From: Comamonadaceae bacterium
GTDB taxonomy: Bacteria > Pseudomonadota > Gammaproteobacteria > Burkholderiales > Burkholderiaceae_C
Assembly: GCA_027490925.1 (NCBI GenBank)
Contig: JAIXXF010000001.1
Span: 203,326 to 267,325, forward strand
Direction of reading: 5' to 3'
Length of the DNA: 64,000 nt
Shown: piece by piece, positions 1 to 10,275 of the stretch
Layout of the letters: every line of letters begins with the position of its first letter
Position numbering within the stretch: position 1 is the stretch's first letter
Notes under the pieces: model-generated
The model's input: only the letters and a program-made list of their open reading frames with translations
What the model was told of the DNA's origin: nothing
The model's database searches: none
Program-made: the position numbers and the translations under genes

Positions 1-2
1 CC

Positions 3-629
3 CGCCAGGAGATCGATACCCTGCCCGAAGCCCGGCGCAAGCTGCAGGGCCACGTGATCGCCTGGGTGGCCGACCCGGTGGACGTGTTGATCGTGCAGAT
101 CCAGGGCTCGGGTCGGGTGCGCATCAGCGAGCCGAATGGCGACAAGAAGCTGGTGCGTATCGCCTTTGCGGCGACCAACAACCACCCCTACAAAAGCGTG
201 GGCAGCTGGTTGCTGGAGCGCGGTGAATTGCGCAGCGTGAACTGGGCCAACATCAAGCGTTGGGTGGCCGAGAACCCTGGCCGCGTCAACGAGATGATGT
301 GGAGCAACCCGCGCTTTGTGTTTTTCCGAGATGAGGCCATGACCGCGCTGGACAGCGTGTTCGGGCCGCGCGGCGCGTTGGGCGTGGCGCTGACACCGGG
401 CCGCTCCATCGCGGTGGACAAAGGCAGCATTCCCTACGGTGCGCCGGTGTGGCTGTCCACCAGCGGGCCTGCGGTGGAGCTGCAGAAGCTGGTGTTCGCG
501 CAAGACACGGGGTCGGCCATTGTGGGCGCGGTGCGGGCCGATTACTTCACCGGCTGGCACGACGAAGCCGGTGAACTCGCAGGCCGCATCAAGCAGCCGC
601 TGCGCCTGTGGGTGCTGTGGCCCAAGTGA
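3..629 (+). CDS. mltA: Membrane-bound lytic murein transglycosylase A, 3' part
   Basis: This is the C-terminal part (208 codons) of an MltA-type lytic transglycosylase; the 5' end lies before the window. MltA cleaves the MurNAc-GlcNAc bond of peptidoglycan in the periplasm and leaves a 1,6-anhydro end. Recognisable family blocks are the QIQGSGRV motif near the start, a long central MltA domain, and the C-terminal 3D-like barrel with the FAQDTGSAI and VRADYFTG blocks. The aspartates of that last region correspond to the catalytic part of the family. The frame is open from base 3 and ends at a TGA. No ATG is needed inside the window, and the first internal GTG at 54 should not be taken as the start. 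Confidence 0.93.
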   Translation, partial: RQEIDTLPEARRKLQGHVIAWVADPVDVLIVQIQGSGRVRISEPNGDKKLVRIAFAATNNHPYKSVGSWLLERGELRSVNWANIKRWVAENPGRVNEMMWSNPRFVFFRDEAMTALDSVFGPRGALGVALTPGRSIAVDKGSIPYGAPVWLSTSGPAVELQKLVFAQDTGSAIVGAVRADYFTGWHDEAGELAGRIKQPLRLWVLWPK

Positions 630-780
630 CGGCGCGTGGAGAGGGGCCCGCGCCACGCCGCTGAATGGCGCTCTGGCGCATCGGGCGGCAGGGCGTACCT
701 GCAGCGCTTGAGCCTGTGTTTGGACAAAGCCACATTTTTGGGGTTTTGGGCCATTGCAAGGGGGTTCCAAATGCGTTTTT

Positions 781-826
781 GGCCCTCAGCCCACGTTTTG
801 TATGGCGATGCAGCTATCAAAACAGG
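781..826 (-). repeat. Degenerate interspersed repeat, copy 1
   Basis: Read on the minus strand, this 46-base block aligns without gaps to 38312-38357. Shared anchors lie at the same spacing: CCTG, ATAGC, CGCCA and GGGCTG. By hand 26 of 46 positions agree. It resembles short palindromic elements I recall from Comamonadaceae intergenic regions. That family assignment is from memory, not from a search. Confidence 0.45.
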
Positions 827-840
827 AGTGATCCGCAGTG

Positions 841-870
841 GCGAGGGAGGGCGAGGGGTGGCGAGGGGTG
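841..870. repeat. Three tandem 10-base units upstream of frmA
   Basis: The unit GCGAGGGGTG occurs twice perfectly (851-860 and 861-870), preceded by a variant GCGAGGGAGG (841-850). The spacing of one helical turn would put any bound proteins on the same DNA face. It lies about 200 bases before frmA. A simple low-complexity origin is equally possible. Confidence 0.6.
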
Positions 871-1069
871 GCGCCGCCCGCAGGGCATTCGCGCCGCGTC
901 GGGCGGCGTGGTCGCCGGTCGGTTGTAATCTCACACACCAAAGACACAAACGGCGACGGCCGTGTCCCCTGACACACGCCCGCCACCGGGCGCTGCCAGC
1001 CGGTTCGGCCCCCGATCTTTCATTTTTCGGTCCATTCATCCCACGTCAACCCCATCTGAGAGGCTTCCC

Positions 1070-2187
<1,118 letters not shown>

Positions 2188-2188
<1 letters not shown>

Positions 2189-3057
2189 TGGTGGCTGAAC
2201 TGGAGCTGCTGAGCCAGCACGGCTGCTTTGGCGGTGTGCAGCGTTTCTACCGGCACGCCTCGCGTGAGATTGGCCTGCCCATGCGGTTTGCGGTGTACCT
2301 GCCACCGCAGGCCCGGATCGACGCCGCCGGGGGCAAGGTGCCCGCGCTGCTGTACCTGGCGGGCCTCACTTGCACGGAGGAGACCTTTGTCATCAAAGCC
2401 GGTGCGCAGCGCCTGGCGGCTGAGCTGGGCCTGGCCCTGATCGCGCCCGACACCAGCCCCCGCGGGGCCAACCTGCCGGGGGAGTCAGATCACTGGGATT
2501 TCGGCCTGGCCGCTGGTTTCTACCTGGACGCGACCGAGGCGCCATGGTCCAGCCACTACCGCATGGAGAGCTACCTCATCCACGAGCTGCTCGGCCTGGT
2601 GACCGAGGCCTTGCCCATCGATGCGCAACGCCTGGGCATCTTTGGCCACTCCATGGGTGGCCACGGCGCACTGACCCTGGCCCTGCGCCACCCCGGTGTG
2701 TTCCAGTCGCTGTCGGCTTTTGCGCCGATTTGCGCACCTGTGGACTGCCCGTGGGGCCAAAAAGCGTTCACCGGCTACCTGGGTACCGACCGCAGCACTT
2801 GGCACACGCACGACGCCAGCCGATTGATGGCCGCGCAAACCCGGCCGCCGTTCCCCGGAGGCATCTTGATCGACCAGGGGCTGGACGACAAGTTTCTGGC
2901 CGACCAGTTGCTGCCCGCCGCGTTCGATCGGGCCTGTGCGACGGTGAGGCAGCCTTTGCGGTTGCGCCAGCACCCCGGCTACGACCACGGCTATTACTTC
3001 ATCGCCAGCTTCATCGCCGACCATCTGGCGCACCACGCCCAGCAACTGGTGCGCTGA
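2188..3057 (+). CDS. fghA: S-formylglutathione hydrolase
   Basis: A 289-residue esterase-D family alpha/beta hydrolase that hydrolyses S-formylglutathione to formate and glutathione, completing the formaldehyde pathway begun by frmA. The nucleophile elbow is GHSMGG with Ser155. The acid is expected in the DQGLDDKF block near residue 233, and the catalytic His is in GYDHGYY near residue 267. The N-terminal block TCTEETF, with the oxyanion region, is typical of this family. It starts on the last base of the frmA stop codon and is certainly co-transcribed with frmA. No frmR-like regulator gene is adjacent. Confidence 0.95.
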
Positions 3058-3173
3058 GTGCGGCGGGGTGATCGGATGTTGGACACACAAGCATCACGCC
3101 AGTGCCACAGACGTGTCATCGGTGTCCCTTACCGTTTTGGGTCTGTGTCCTCCTGACTTGAAAGGTGATCCCC

Positions 3174-5498
3174 ATGAACGCCATGCCACCCCTGAACCTG
3201 AACGATGTTGACCCCGACGACATCGGCCGTAACCCCACCAGCGGCCCTTCTTTCGAGGAAATTGTTGAAGCGCGCTTGAGCCGCCGCAGCCTGTTCAAGG
3301 CCGGTGTGGGCACCGCCACCAGCGCGATGCTGGGCACCATGGCGCTGTCGGCATGCGGCGGCGGCGGTGGAGGAACCGCCGCTGCGGCCGCCCCCTCGAC
3401 CCCGCCAACCCCAATCCAGCCTGCCAGCATCAACCTGTCTTTCAACCCCGTTGCCAAGTCCCTGGCGGACATGGTCACGGTGCCCGCAGGCTACACCGCC
3501 AGCGTGTTGTACCGCTTGGGCGATCCGATCGCCGCTTCGGTGGCTGCTTATGCCAACGACGGCTCCGACGCCGCTGCGACCTACGCGCTGCGGGCAGGCG
3601 ACCACCACGACGGCATGGAGTATTTTGGCCTTGGCGCCAATAACCAGTACGACAAAAACGCGGCCAGCCGCGGCTTGCTGTGCATGAACCACGAGGCCAT
3701 CACCCCAGCTTTCTTGCACCCCACAGGCCAAACCATTTCGGGCACAGGGTTGGCGATGGCGCGCACTGTGGCCGAAGAAGTGATGAAGGAATTCTTTGTT
3801 CACGGGGTCAGCGTGATCGAGGTCAACCGCGGCGCCAACGGCGCCTGGAGCTACAAGCAAGACTCCGCCTTCAACCGGCGTGTGCACACGCTGACCGAAA
3901 TGGACCTGGCCGGCCCAGCCGCCCGCGCCCCTGGCATGGTCACCAAGTTTTCGCCCACCGGTAGCCGCACGCGTGGCACGGTGAACAACTGCGCCCATGG
4001 CTACACCCCGTGGTACACCTATCTGACCTGTGAAGAAAATTGGGCGGGTTACTTCCGCCGGGTCAGCGTCGCCGCCAACCCGACCGCCACGCCGCCGGTT
4101 ATCGCCAGTGGCGACAACCTGGTGCGAACCGCCAAAGAAATCGCCTCGTTCAACCGTTACGGTGTCAATGGGAGTGGCCGCGAACTGTGGGCCACCGTCA
4201 CCCCGGACACGGCGGATAACCTGTATGGCCGCTGGAACGCCGAAAAGCGTGGCACTTCCGCCGACGGCAGCGACGACTACCGCAACGTGGCCAACACCTA
4301 CGGCTGGGTGGTCGAGATCGACCCGTTCAACCCGAGCTCGGTGCCCAAGAAGCGCACCGCCCTGGGTCGCATGGGCCACGAAGGCGCTTGGTTGGGGCCG
4401 GTGGTCGCAGGCCAGCCGCTGGTGTGGTACATGGGCGACGACTCTCAAAACGAATACATCTATAAGTATGTGTCCGACGCGGTGTGGGACCCAGCCGACG
4501 CCACCCGCGGTACTGCTGCTGGTGACAAGTACCTCGACAACGGCAAGCTTTACGCAGCCAAGTTCAACGCCGACGGCACCGGAACGTGGCTGGAGCTGCG
4601 CTTTGGCATCAACAACATTACAACCAGCTACGCCGGGTATGCCTTCGCTGACCAGGCCGACGTGTTGATCAACGCCCGCCATGCGGCCGACGCCGCTGGC
4701 GCCACCAAAATGGACCGCCCCGAGTGGGCGGGCGTCAACCCTGCCAACGGTGAGGTCTACGTCACCCTCACCAACAACAGCTCGCGCCGCATCGACAACA
4801 CCGACCCGGCCAACCCGCGCTTCTACGACAACACCACCACCAGCGGTCAGGTGACACGGGGTAACCGCAACGGCCACGTGATCCGCATGGCGGAATCGGC
4901 GGGCGTGGCGGGGACAAGCATGCGCTGGGACGTGTACCTGTTCGGCGCACGAGAAAACACCGCCGCCGCTGCCAACATCTCTAAGCTGACCGCTAGCAAC
5001 GACTTCTCCAGCCCCGACGGGCTGTGGTTCAGCAACGCCACCCCCGGGTTGCTTTGGTTGCAGACCGACGACGGTGCTTACACCGACGTCACCAACTGCA
5101 TGATGATGGCGGCGGTTCCCGGCCGTGTGGGCGACGGTGGTGCGGTCACGGTGACCAACACCAACACCGCCGTGTCACCGCCCGCCACAGCGACACAAGC
5201 CACGTTCGCTGGCGCAGCCGCCACGAACAACACGCTGCGACGATTCTTGGTCGGTCCCAAAGAGTGTGAAATCACTGGCATCACCGAGTCCCCAGACGGC
5301 AAGGCGATCTTTGTGAACATTCAGCACCCGGGCGAGTCCACTGCGCCCAATTTCTCGACCAACACGTTTGGCAGCTACTGGCCATACAGCACCGACGCGA
5401 CCGCCACGGCCGATGTCTCGGTGGCCAACAACCGCCGCCGCCCACGCTCGGCCACCATCGTCATCACCAAGAACGACGGCGGCAAAGTCGGCGTTTGA
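3174..5498 (+). CDS. PhoX-family phosphatase, Tat-exported
   Basis: A 774-residue protein of the PhoX/DUF839 family, periplasmic calcium-dependent phosphatases acting on phosphomonoesters. The N-terminus has a Tat signal around residues 35-65: SRRSLFKAG, a hydrophobic stretch, then SACGGGG, which could also serve as a lipobox after Tat export. The C-terminal half holds the block around GPKECEITGITESPDG and a terminal SATIVITKNDGG typical of the family. The ATG at 3174 has AAAGG 8 bases upstream and is preferred to the GTG at 3165. A strong terminator follows at 5576. The cytochrome c and oxidoreductase downstream do not suggest a shared pathway. The exact substrate cannot be read from the sequence. 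Confidence 0.9.
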   Translation: MNAMPPLNLNDVDPDDIGRNPTSGPSFEEIVEARLSRRSLFKAGVGTATSAMLGTMALSACGGGGGGTAAAAAPSTPPTPIQPASINLSFNPVAKSLADMVTVPAGYTASVLYRLGDPIAASVAAYANDGSDAAATYALRAGDHHDGMEYFGLGANNQYDKNAASRGLLCMNHEAITPAFLHPTGQTISGTGLAMARTVAEEVMKEFFVHGVSVIEVNRGANGAWSYKQDSAFNRRVHTLTEMDLAGPAARAPGMVTKFSPTGSRTRGTVNNCAHGYTPWYTYLTCEENWAGYFRRVSVAANPTATPPVIASGDNLVRTAKEIASFNRYGVNGSGRELWATVTPDTADNLYGRWNAEKRGTSADGSDDYRNVANTYGWVVEIDPFNPSSVPKKRTALGRMGHEGAWLGPVVAGQPLVWYMGDDSQNEYIYKYVSDAVWDPADATRGTAAGDKYLDNGKLYAAKFNADGTGTWLELRFGINNITTSYAGYAFADQADVLINARHAADAAGATKMDRPEWAGVNPANGEVYVTLTNNSSRRIDNTDPANPRFYDNTTTSGQVTRGNRNGHVIRMAESAGVAGTSMRWDVYLFGARENTAAAANISKLTASNDFSSPDGLWFSNATPGLLWLQTDDGAYTDVTNCMMMAAVPGRVGDGGAVTVTNTNTAVSPPATATQATFAGAAATNNTLRRFLVGPKECEITGITESPDGKAIFVNIQHPGESTAPNFSTNTFGSYWPYSTDATATADVSVANNRRRPRSATIVITKNDGGKVGV

Positions 5499-5575
5499 CT
5501 CAACGTCTGACGTTTCCCTGTCCTAGCGGGAAATACTGACGCATTGGCGAATTTGTAAGAGGCAAATGGCCCACA

Positions 5576-5606
5576 AGCCCAGCCGTTTTCCCGGCTGGGC
5601 TTTTTC
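5576..5606 (+). terminator. Rho-independent terminator after the PhoX gene
   Basis: A perfect 10-bp stem (AGCCCAGCCG with its complement CGGCTGGGCT), a 6-base loop, and a TTTTT tail. It lies 78 bases past the phoX-type stop. Confidence 0.9.
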
Positions 5607-5704
5607 ATTTGGATGCGGATCATGGGTCACCCAACGGGCAATGAGTCTGTAGGCTGTGGTTGTTCCTCGTTTTCAACCGCCCAGCTTTCGCGCAAGATGA
5701 GGGA

Positions 5705-5729
5705 CGGGTGGCAACTGCTTGGCCACCCG
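5705..5729 (+). promoter_or_regulatory. Leader hairpin just upstream of the IOR start
   Basis: CGGGTGGC and its complement GCCACCCG form an 8-bp stem with a 9-base loop. It ends 7 bases before the GGAG Shine-Dalgarno of the next gene. It could tune translation initiation or mRNA stability. No terminator-type T run follows. Confidence 0.45.
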
Positions 5730-5749
5730 CCAACTTGGAGCAAAAGCCG

Positions 5750-8700
5750 ATGAACGCCCTCCTCCCAGACCATGTGCGCCGGGCTTTGGAGACGGTGACG
5801 CTGGACGACAAATACCGCCTGGAGCACGGGCGTGCGTTCATGAGCGGTGTGCAAGCGCTGGTCAAGCTGCCCATGCTGCAACGCTGCCGGGACCAGCGGG
5901 CAGGCAAAAACACAGCGGGTTTCATCAGTGGCTACCGGGGTTCGCCTTTGGGGGGGTACGACCAAGCGCTGTGGAAGGCTGCGCCCCACCTCAAGGCGCA
6001 GAACATCGTGTTCCAGCCGGGCGTGAACGAAGAGCTGGCGGCCACCGCGTTGTGGGGCACGCAGCAGCTGGGTTTTGCGCCGTCCGGAAGCAACAAGTTC
6101 GACGGCGTGTTCGGCATCTGGTACGGCAAAGGCCCGGGTGTGGACCGTTGCTCCGACGTGTTCAAGCACGCCAACATGGCAGGCACCGCGCCCTGGGGCG
6201 GGGTGATCGCGGTGGCCGGGGACGACCACGTCGCCAAGAGCAGCACGGCCGCGCACCAGAGCGACCACATCTTCAAAGCCTGCGGCCTGCCGGTGTTCTT
6301 TCCAGCCAGCGTGCAGGACATTCTGGACCTCGGCCTGCACGCGTTCGCCATGAGCCGGTTCTCCGGCGTGTGGGCGGGCATGAAAACCATCCAGGAAATC
6401 GTCGAGTCCAGCGCGACGACGGTCATCGACCCGGAGCGGGTGGGCATCGTGCTGCCCGAGTTCGACATGCCGCCGGGCGGTGTGCACATCCGCTGGCCCG
6501 ACAACGCACTCGACCAAGAGACCCGCCTGTTCGACTTCAAGTGGTACGCCGCGCTGGCCTACATCCGCGCCAACCGGCTGAACCACAACGCCATCGAAGG
6601 CCCGAACGGTGGCAACGGGGACCGCTTTGGCCTGATCGCCAGCGGCAAGGCCTACAACGACACCCGGCAGGCGCTGCTGGACCTGGGCCTGGACGACGAC
6701 GCCTGCCGCCACATTGGCATCCGCCTGCACAAGGTGGGGGTGGTGTGGCCGCTGGAAGCGCAGGGCACGCGCGAGTTTGCCAAGGGCCTGCGTGAGATTC
6801 TGGTGGTGGAAGAAAAGCGCCAGGTCATCGAATACCAGCTGAAAGAAGAGCTCTACAACTGGCGCGCCGACGTGCGACCCAACGTGCTGGGCAAGTTCAA
6901 CGAGGTCGAAGGGGACTTCTCAGGCGGCGAATGGGGCATGCCCAATCCCAGCGCCAACACCTTGCTGCGCGCCAACGCCGATCTGTCGCCCGCCATCATC
7001 GCCAAAGCCATTGCGCAGCGCTTGAAGAAGCTCGGTGTGGATGGCGACATGATGGCCCGCATCGACGCTCGGCTCGCCGTGCTGCAAGCCAAAGAGCGCG
7101 CGCTGCAGGTGCTGGAGGTCAAAGCCGAGCGCCAGCCCTGGTTTTGCTCCGGCTGCCCGCACAACACCAGCACCCAGGTGCCCGAGGGGTCGCGCGCCAT
7201 GGCGGGCATCGGTTGCCATTTCATGGCGTTGTGGATGGACCGCAGCACCACCGGCTTCACCCAAATGGGGGGCGAGGGGGTGCCGTGGGTCGGCCAGCAG
7301 CCGTTCACCCAAGAGCGGCACATCTTCGCCAACCTCGGCGACGGCACCTACTTCCACAGCGGCATCCTCGCGGTGCGCCAGAGCATCGCTGCGGGCGTCA
7401 ACATCACCTACAAGCTCCTGTACAACGACGCGGTCGCCATGACCGGCGGCCAACAGATCGGCGAACGCCCGGAAGGGCACAGCGTGGTGCAGATCGCACA
7501 AAGCATGCGGGCCGAAGGCGCGGTCAAGATCACCATCGTGACCGATGAGCCAGAAAAATACGCGGGCGCGACCGGTCTGCCCGCAGGCATTGCGGTCCAG
7601 CACCGCGACACGCTGGACGCGGTGCAGCGCGCCTTCCGCGAGATCCCTGGCACCACGGTCATCATTTACGACCAGACCTGTGCCACCGAGAAGCGCCGCC
7701 GTCGCAAGCGCGGCACGCTGCCAGACCCAGCGGTGCGGGTTGTCATCAATGAATTGGTGTGCGAGGGCTGTGGCGATTGCGGCGTGCAAAGCAATTGCCT
7801 GAGCGTGGAGCCGCTGGAGACCGAATTCGGCCGCAAACGCACCATCAACCAGAGCACTTGCAACAAGGACCTCAGCTGTGTGAAAGGCTTTTGCCCGAGC
7901 TTCGTCACGGTGGAAGGCGGTCGCCTCAAAAAGAAAGCCACCGCCGTTGCCGTTGCCTCACCCGACGACGATACGCTGTTTGGCGGCCCCCTGCCCGAGC
8001 CGCGCGTGCCTGAACTGGGCGGCGCGGGGGTGTGGGGCATTGTGGTGGCGGGTGTGGGCGGTACCGGCGTCATCACCATCGGTCAGTTGCTGGGCGTGGC
8101 CGCGCACCTGGAAGGCAGGGGTATCGTCACGCAAGACGCCGGGGGGCTGGCCCAGAAAGGTGGGGCGACCTGGAGCCATGTGCTGATCGCGCCCCACCAA
8201 GACAACATTCGCACCACCCGCGTCGGCATGGCCGCGGCCGACCTGGTCATCGGTTGCGACCCCATCGTCACCGCCAGCAAAGAAACGGCGCTGCGCATGC
8301 GGGTGGGCCGCACCCATGTGGCGTTGAACAGCCACGGCGCACCCACCGCCGCTTTTGTGAGGAACGGCCACTGGCAGAACCCGGCCGACGATTGCGTGGC
8401 CGCGATCGCCCAGGCCGTGGGCGAGCAAGCCGTGGCCCGCTTCGATGCCGACGCGGTCGCGGTCAAGCTGATGGGCGACAGCCTGTACACCAATCCCATG
8501 CTGCTGGGTTACGCCTGGCAAAAGGGCTGGGTGCCCTTGGCGTTGTGGTCGTTGCAGCGTGCGATCGAACTCAACGCGGTGGCGGTCGACCTCAATCTGG
8601 CCGCGTTCGCTTGGGGGCGCCGCGCGGCGGTGGACCCGGTCCGGGTGGCCTCGCTGTGCACACCTGCCCAGGTGGTGCATGTGCAGAAGCGCGAGACGCT

Positions 8701-9310
8701 GGACGACGTGGTCGCGCGCCGCGTGGCCTTTCTCACCGGCTACCAAAACGCCGCCTACGCCGCGAAGTACGCTGCTTTCGTGGACACCGTTCGCGCCTCC
8801 GAAGCGCCGCTGAAGAAAACCGACCTCAGCGACGCCGTGGCCCGCAACCTGTTCAAACTGATGGCCTACAAGGACGAGTACGAGGTGGCGCGGCTTCACT
8901 CAGACCCGGCCTTTCATGCGCGTGTCAACGCGATGTTCGAAGGCGACTTCAAACTCACTTACCACCTCGCGCCACCGTTGTTGGCCAAGACCAACGACAA
9001 AGGGGAATCGCAAAAAAAGAAGTTCGGACCTTGGGTGCAGACCGCGTTTCGCCTGCTGGCGCCGTTCAAGTTCCTGCGCGGTACCGCGTTGGACGTTTTT
9101 GGCCACACCGAAGAACGCCGGACCGAACGGGCCCTGATCGGTGAATACACCGACGCGGTGCGTCATTGGCTGACCCGCCTGAACGCAGAAAACCATTGCC
9201 AAGCGGTCGAGCTCGCGCGCATTCCCGAGCAGATCAAGGGCTTCGGCCATGTGAAAGCCCGACACCTCCAAGCCGCGCGCGCGAAATGGGCGGCATTGCG
9301 GGCGCCTTGA
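5750..9310 (+). CDS. Indolepyruvate ferredoxin oxidoreductase family protein (fused alpha, Fe-S and gamma parts)
   Basis: An 1186-residue single-chain member of the 2-oxoacid:ferredoxin oxidoreductases. These use thiamine diphosphate to decarboxylate aryl or branched 2-oxoacids to acyl-CoA. Domains in order: pyrimidine-binding alpha part (about 1-400), TPP-binding part (about 430-640, with GDGTYFHSG), a ferredoxin-like cluster (CEGCGDCGVQSNC plus CNKDLSCVKGFC, about 665-720), the gamma domain (GVGGTGVITIGQ, about 765-950), and a C-terminal DUF6537-like part. The ATG at 5750 has GGAG 9 bases upstream. The frame stays open upstream to 5660, but those 30 residues do not fit the family. Usual partners are other amino-acid catabolism genes; none is adjacent. 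Family is firm; substrate is inferred from relatives (aromatic amino-acid breakdown). Confidence 0.92.
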   Translation: MNALLPDHVRRALETVTLDDKYRLEHGRAFMSGVQALVKLPMLQRCRDQRAGKNTAGFISGYRGSPLGGYDQALWKAAPHLKAQNIVFQPGVNEELAATALWGTQQLGFAPSGSNKFDGVFGIWYGKGPGVDRCSDVFKHANMAGTAPWGGVIAVAGDDHVAKSSTAAHQSDHIFKACGLPVFFPASVQDILDLGLHAFAMSRFSGVWAGMKTIQEIVESSATTVIDPERVGIVLPEFDMPPGGVHIRWPDNALDQETRLFDFKWYAALAYIRANRLNHNAIEGPNGGNGDRFGLIASGKAYNDTRQALLDLGLDDDACRHIGIRLHKVGVVWPLEAQGTREFAKGLREILVVEEKRQVIEYQLKEELYNWRADVRPNVLGKFNEVEGDFSGGEWGMPNPSANTLLRANADLSPAIIAKAIAQRLKKLGVDGDMMARIDARLAVLQAKERALQVLEVKAERQPWFCSGCPHNTSTQVPEGSRAMAGIGCHFMALWMDRSTTGFTQMGGEGVPWVGQQPFTQERHIFANLGDGTYFHSGILAVRQSIAAGVNITYKLLYNDAVAMTGGQQIGERPEGHSVVQIAQSMRAEGAVKITIVTDEPEKYAGATGLPAGIAVQHRDTLDAVQRAFREIPGTTVIIYDQTCATEKRRRRKRGTLPDPAVRVVINELVCEGCGDCGVQSNCLSVEPLETEFGRKRTINQSTCNKDLSCVKGFCPSFVTVEGGRLKKKATAVAVASPDDDTLFGGPLPEPRVPELGGAGVWGIVVAGVGGTGVITIGQLLGVAAHLEGRGIVTQDAGGLAQKGGATWSHVLIAPHQDNIRTTRVGMAAADLVIGCDPIVTASKETALRMRVGRTHVALNSHGAPTAAFVRNGHWQNPADDCVAAIAQAVGEQAVARFDADAVAVKLMGDSLYTNPMLLGYAWQKGWVPLALWSLQRAIELNAVAVDLNLAAFAWGRRAAVDPVRVASLCTPAQVVHVQKRETLDDVVARRVAFLTGYQNAAYAAKYAAFVDTVRASEAPLKKTDLSDAVARNLFKLMAYKDEYEVARLHSDPAFHARVNAMFEGDFKLTYHLAPPLLAKTNDKGESQKKKFGPWVQTAFRLLAPFKFLRGTALDVFGHTEERRTERALIGEYTDAVRHWLTRLNAENHCQAVELARIPEQIKGFGHVKARHLQAARAKWAALRAP

Positions 9311-9322
9311 GCCTACCCGCAC

Positions 9323-9697
9323 CTAGGACGGACTGGATAACCAAGCCTCCAGATCGGCCGCTTCTTTCGGGCCAATCGTGTCGCGCAAAAACCGCATTTG
9401 GTTGATGGCTTGGACCGCAAACAAAATACTTGATGCGCTGGCCCGGCGGACACCTCGGCGGTCGTCGTCTGGGTTGGGTGCGTGGCAGTTGATGCAAATG
9501 GTTTGGTAGATCGCGCGGCCTCGGACGGTAGCGCCTGCAACGGCGCCTGTGCCCGTACCGCCACTTGCTGACTCAACGGCTGGAAGTGCCTCCGGGGTCG
9601 AATCGGCACCCCCGCCGCCACAGGCGGCCAGCGCCACCCACGCGATCAGCAGGACCCATGGAGCCAAAGCGCGTTGAACGAAGAAAGTGCGGAACAT
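9323..9697 (-). CDS. Lipoprotein mono-haem cytochrome c
   Basis: A 124-residue exported c-type cytochrome. The signal ends in the lipobox LAAC with Cys26 as the lipidated residue, followed by a Gly/Ser/Ala-rich linker. The haem site is CINCH (Cys68, Cys71, His72). A Met in INQMRFLRD near residue 102 is the likely sixth ligand. Only the second half forms the cytochrome fold, so this is a small membrane-tethered electron carrier facing the periplasm. It is convergent with the oxidoreductase gene (12-base gap). No Shine-Dalgarno is seen. A TAAGCT hexamer ends exactly 6 bases before the ATG. Partner enzyme unknown. Confidence 0.85.
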   Translation of the reverse strand: MFRTFFVQRALAPWVLLIAWVALAACGGGGADSTPEALPAVESASGGTGTGAVAGATVRGRAIYQTICINCHAPNPDDDRRGVRRASASSILFAVQAINQMRFLRDTIGPKEAADLEAWLSSPS

Positions 9698-9703
9698 GCG
9701 ACC

Positions 9704-9709
9704 AGCTTA
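9704..9709 (-). promoter_or_regulatory. -10-like hexamer for a possible leaderless cytochrome c transcript
   Basis: TAAGCT on the minus strand is separated by 6 bases from the ATG at 9697, and there is no ribosome-binding site between them. Transcription would then start at or next to the A of the start codon. Inferred from spacing only. Confidence 0.4.
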
Positions 9710-9908
9710 GGCATTGGACGTGTAAGGCAGATGACGGCCGGGCGCAGCCGCCACAGAAAAGTCTTGCCGGTCTGCAGGAATTGGCTGCTTAGCGATGAAA
9801 AGTGCCCCGCATACAATCGCAAAAGCCGCCTCAGCGCCCGGGTTGAACTGCGCGTGAGGACCTTCTTTGGGGCCTGCCAACAGCAGGCCAACGTTCTTGG
9901 AGCTTCCT

Positions 9909-10241
9909 GTGTTGATTTCTTTCGCTTTTGCCCAAACCGCACCCGCCGCTGCTGCCAGTGGCGGTGACCTGATGTCGACCCTGGCTGGCATGGGTCCGAT
10001 CGTGTTGATGTTTGTGGTGCTGTATTTCGTGATGATCCGGCCACAAATGAAGAAGCAAAAAGAGCACCGGGCCATGATCGACGCGCTGGCCAAGGGTGAC
10101 GAGGTCGCCACCGCCGGGGGCTTGTTGGGCAAGGTCAGCAAACTGGGCGACGCCCACCTGAGCTTGGAGATCGCCAACGGTGTGGAAGTGCAAATCCAAC
10201 GCAGCGCGGTGATCCAGGTGTTGCCCAAAGGCACGCTCTGA
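9909..10241 (+). CDS. yajC: Preprotein translocase subunit YajC
   Basis: A 110-residue single-span inner-membrane protein that associates with SecDF of the Sec translocon. The membrane segment is MGPIVLMFVVLYFVMI (about residues 24-42), followed by the conserved basic RPQMKKQKEH and the cytosolic AKGDEVATAGG block. The GTG at 9909 is chosen because GGAG lies 6 bases upstream; the upstream TTG at 9867 has no such site. It heads the yajC-secD-secF operon (34 bases to secD). The tgt and queA genes that often precede yajC are absent; a divergent cytochrome c gene takes their place. Confidence 0.94.
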   Translation: MLISFAFAQTAPAAAASGGDLMSTLAGMGPIVLMFVVLYFVMIRPQMKKQKEHRAMIDALAKGDEVATAGGLLGKVSKLGDAHLSLEIANGVEVQIQRSAVIQVLPKGTL

Positions 10242-10275
10242 CCCGGCAGTCCCAATACTTTTCTGAAGCGCGTTC

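Larger units (their letters stand above)
630..1069. other. Intergenic region upstream of frmA (no gene seen)
   Basis: These 440 bases hold no protein-like frame on either strand. They contain a degenerate copy of a 46-base interspersed repeat (781-826), a run of three 10-base tandem units (841-870), and the presumed promoter and leader of frmA. A TGTAAT hexamer near 925 is the best -10-like sequence, which would give a leader of roughly 135 bases. Confidence 0.6.

Noticed and set aside
3100..3160. TGTCAT and TGTCCC repeats before the PhoX gene as a Pho box
   Set aside because: The repeats are 9 rather than 11 bases apart and match the consensus poorly; not enough to call a PhoB site.
3129..4877. 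Long open frame on the minus strand opposite the PhoX gene
   Set aside because: Low-complexity composition typical of the antisense strand of a GC-rich gene; no family motif, signal or start site.
5660..5749. N-terminal extension of the indolepyruvate oxidoreductase
   Set aside because: The frame is open, but the residues do not fit the family, they run through a leader hairpin, and the ATG at 5750 has a good Shine-Dalgarno.
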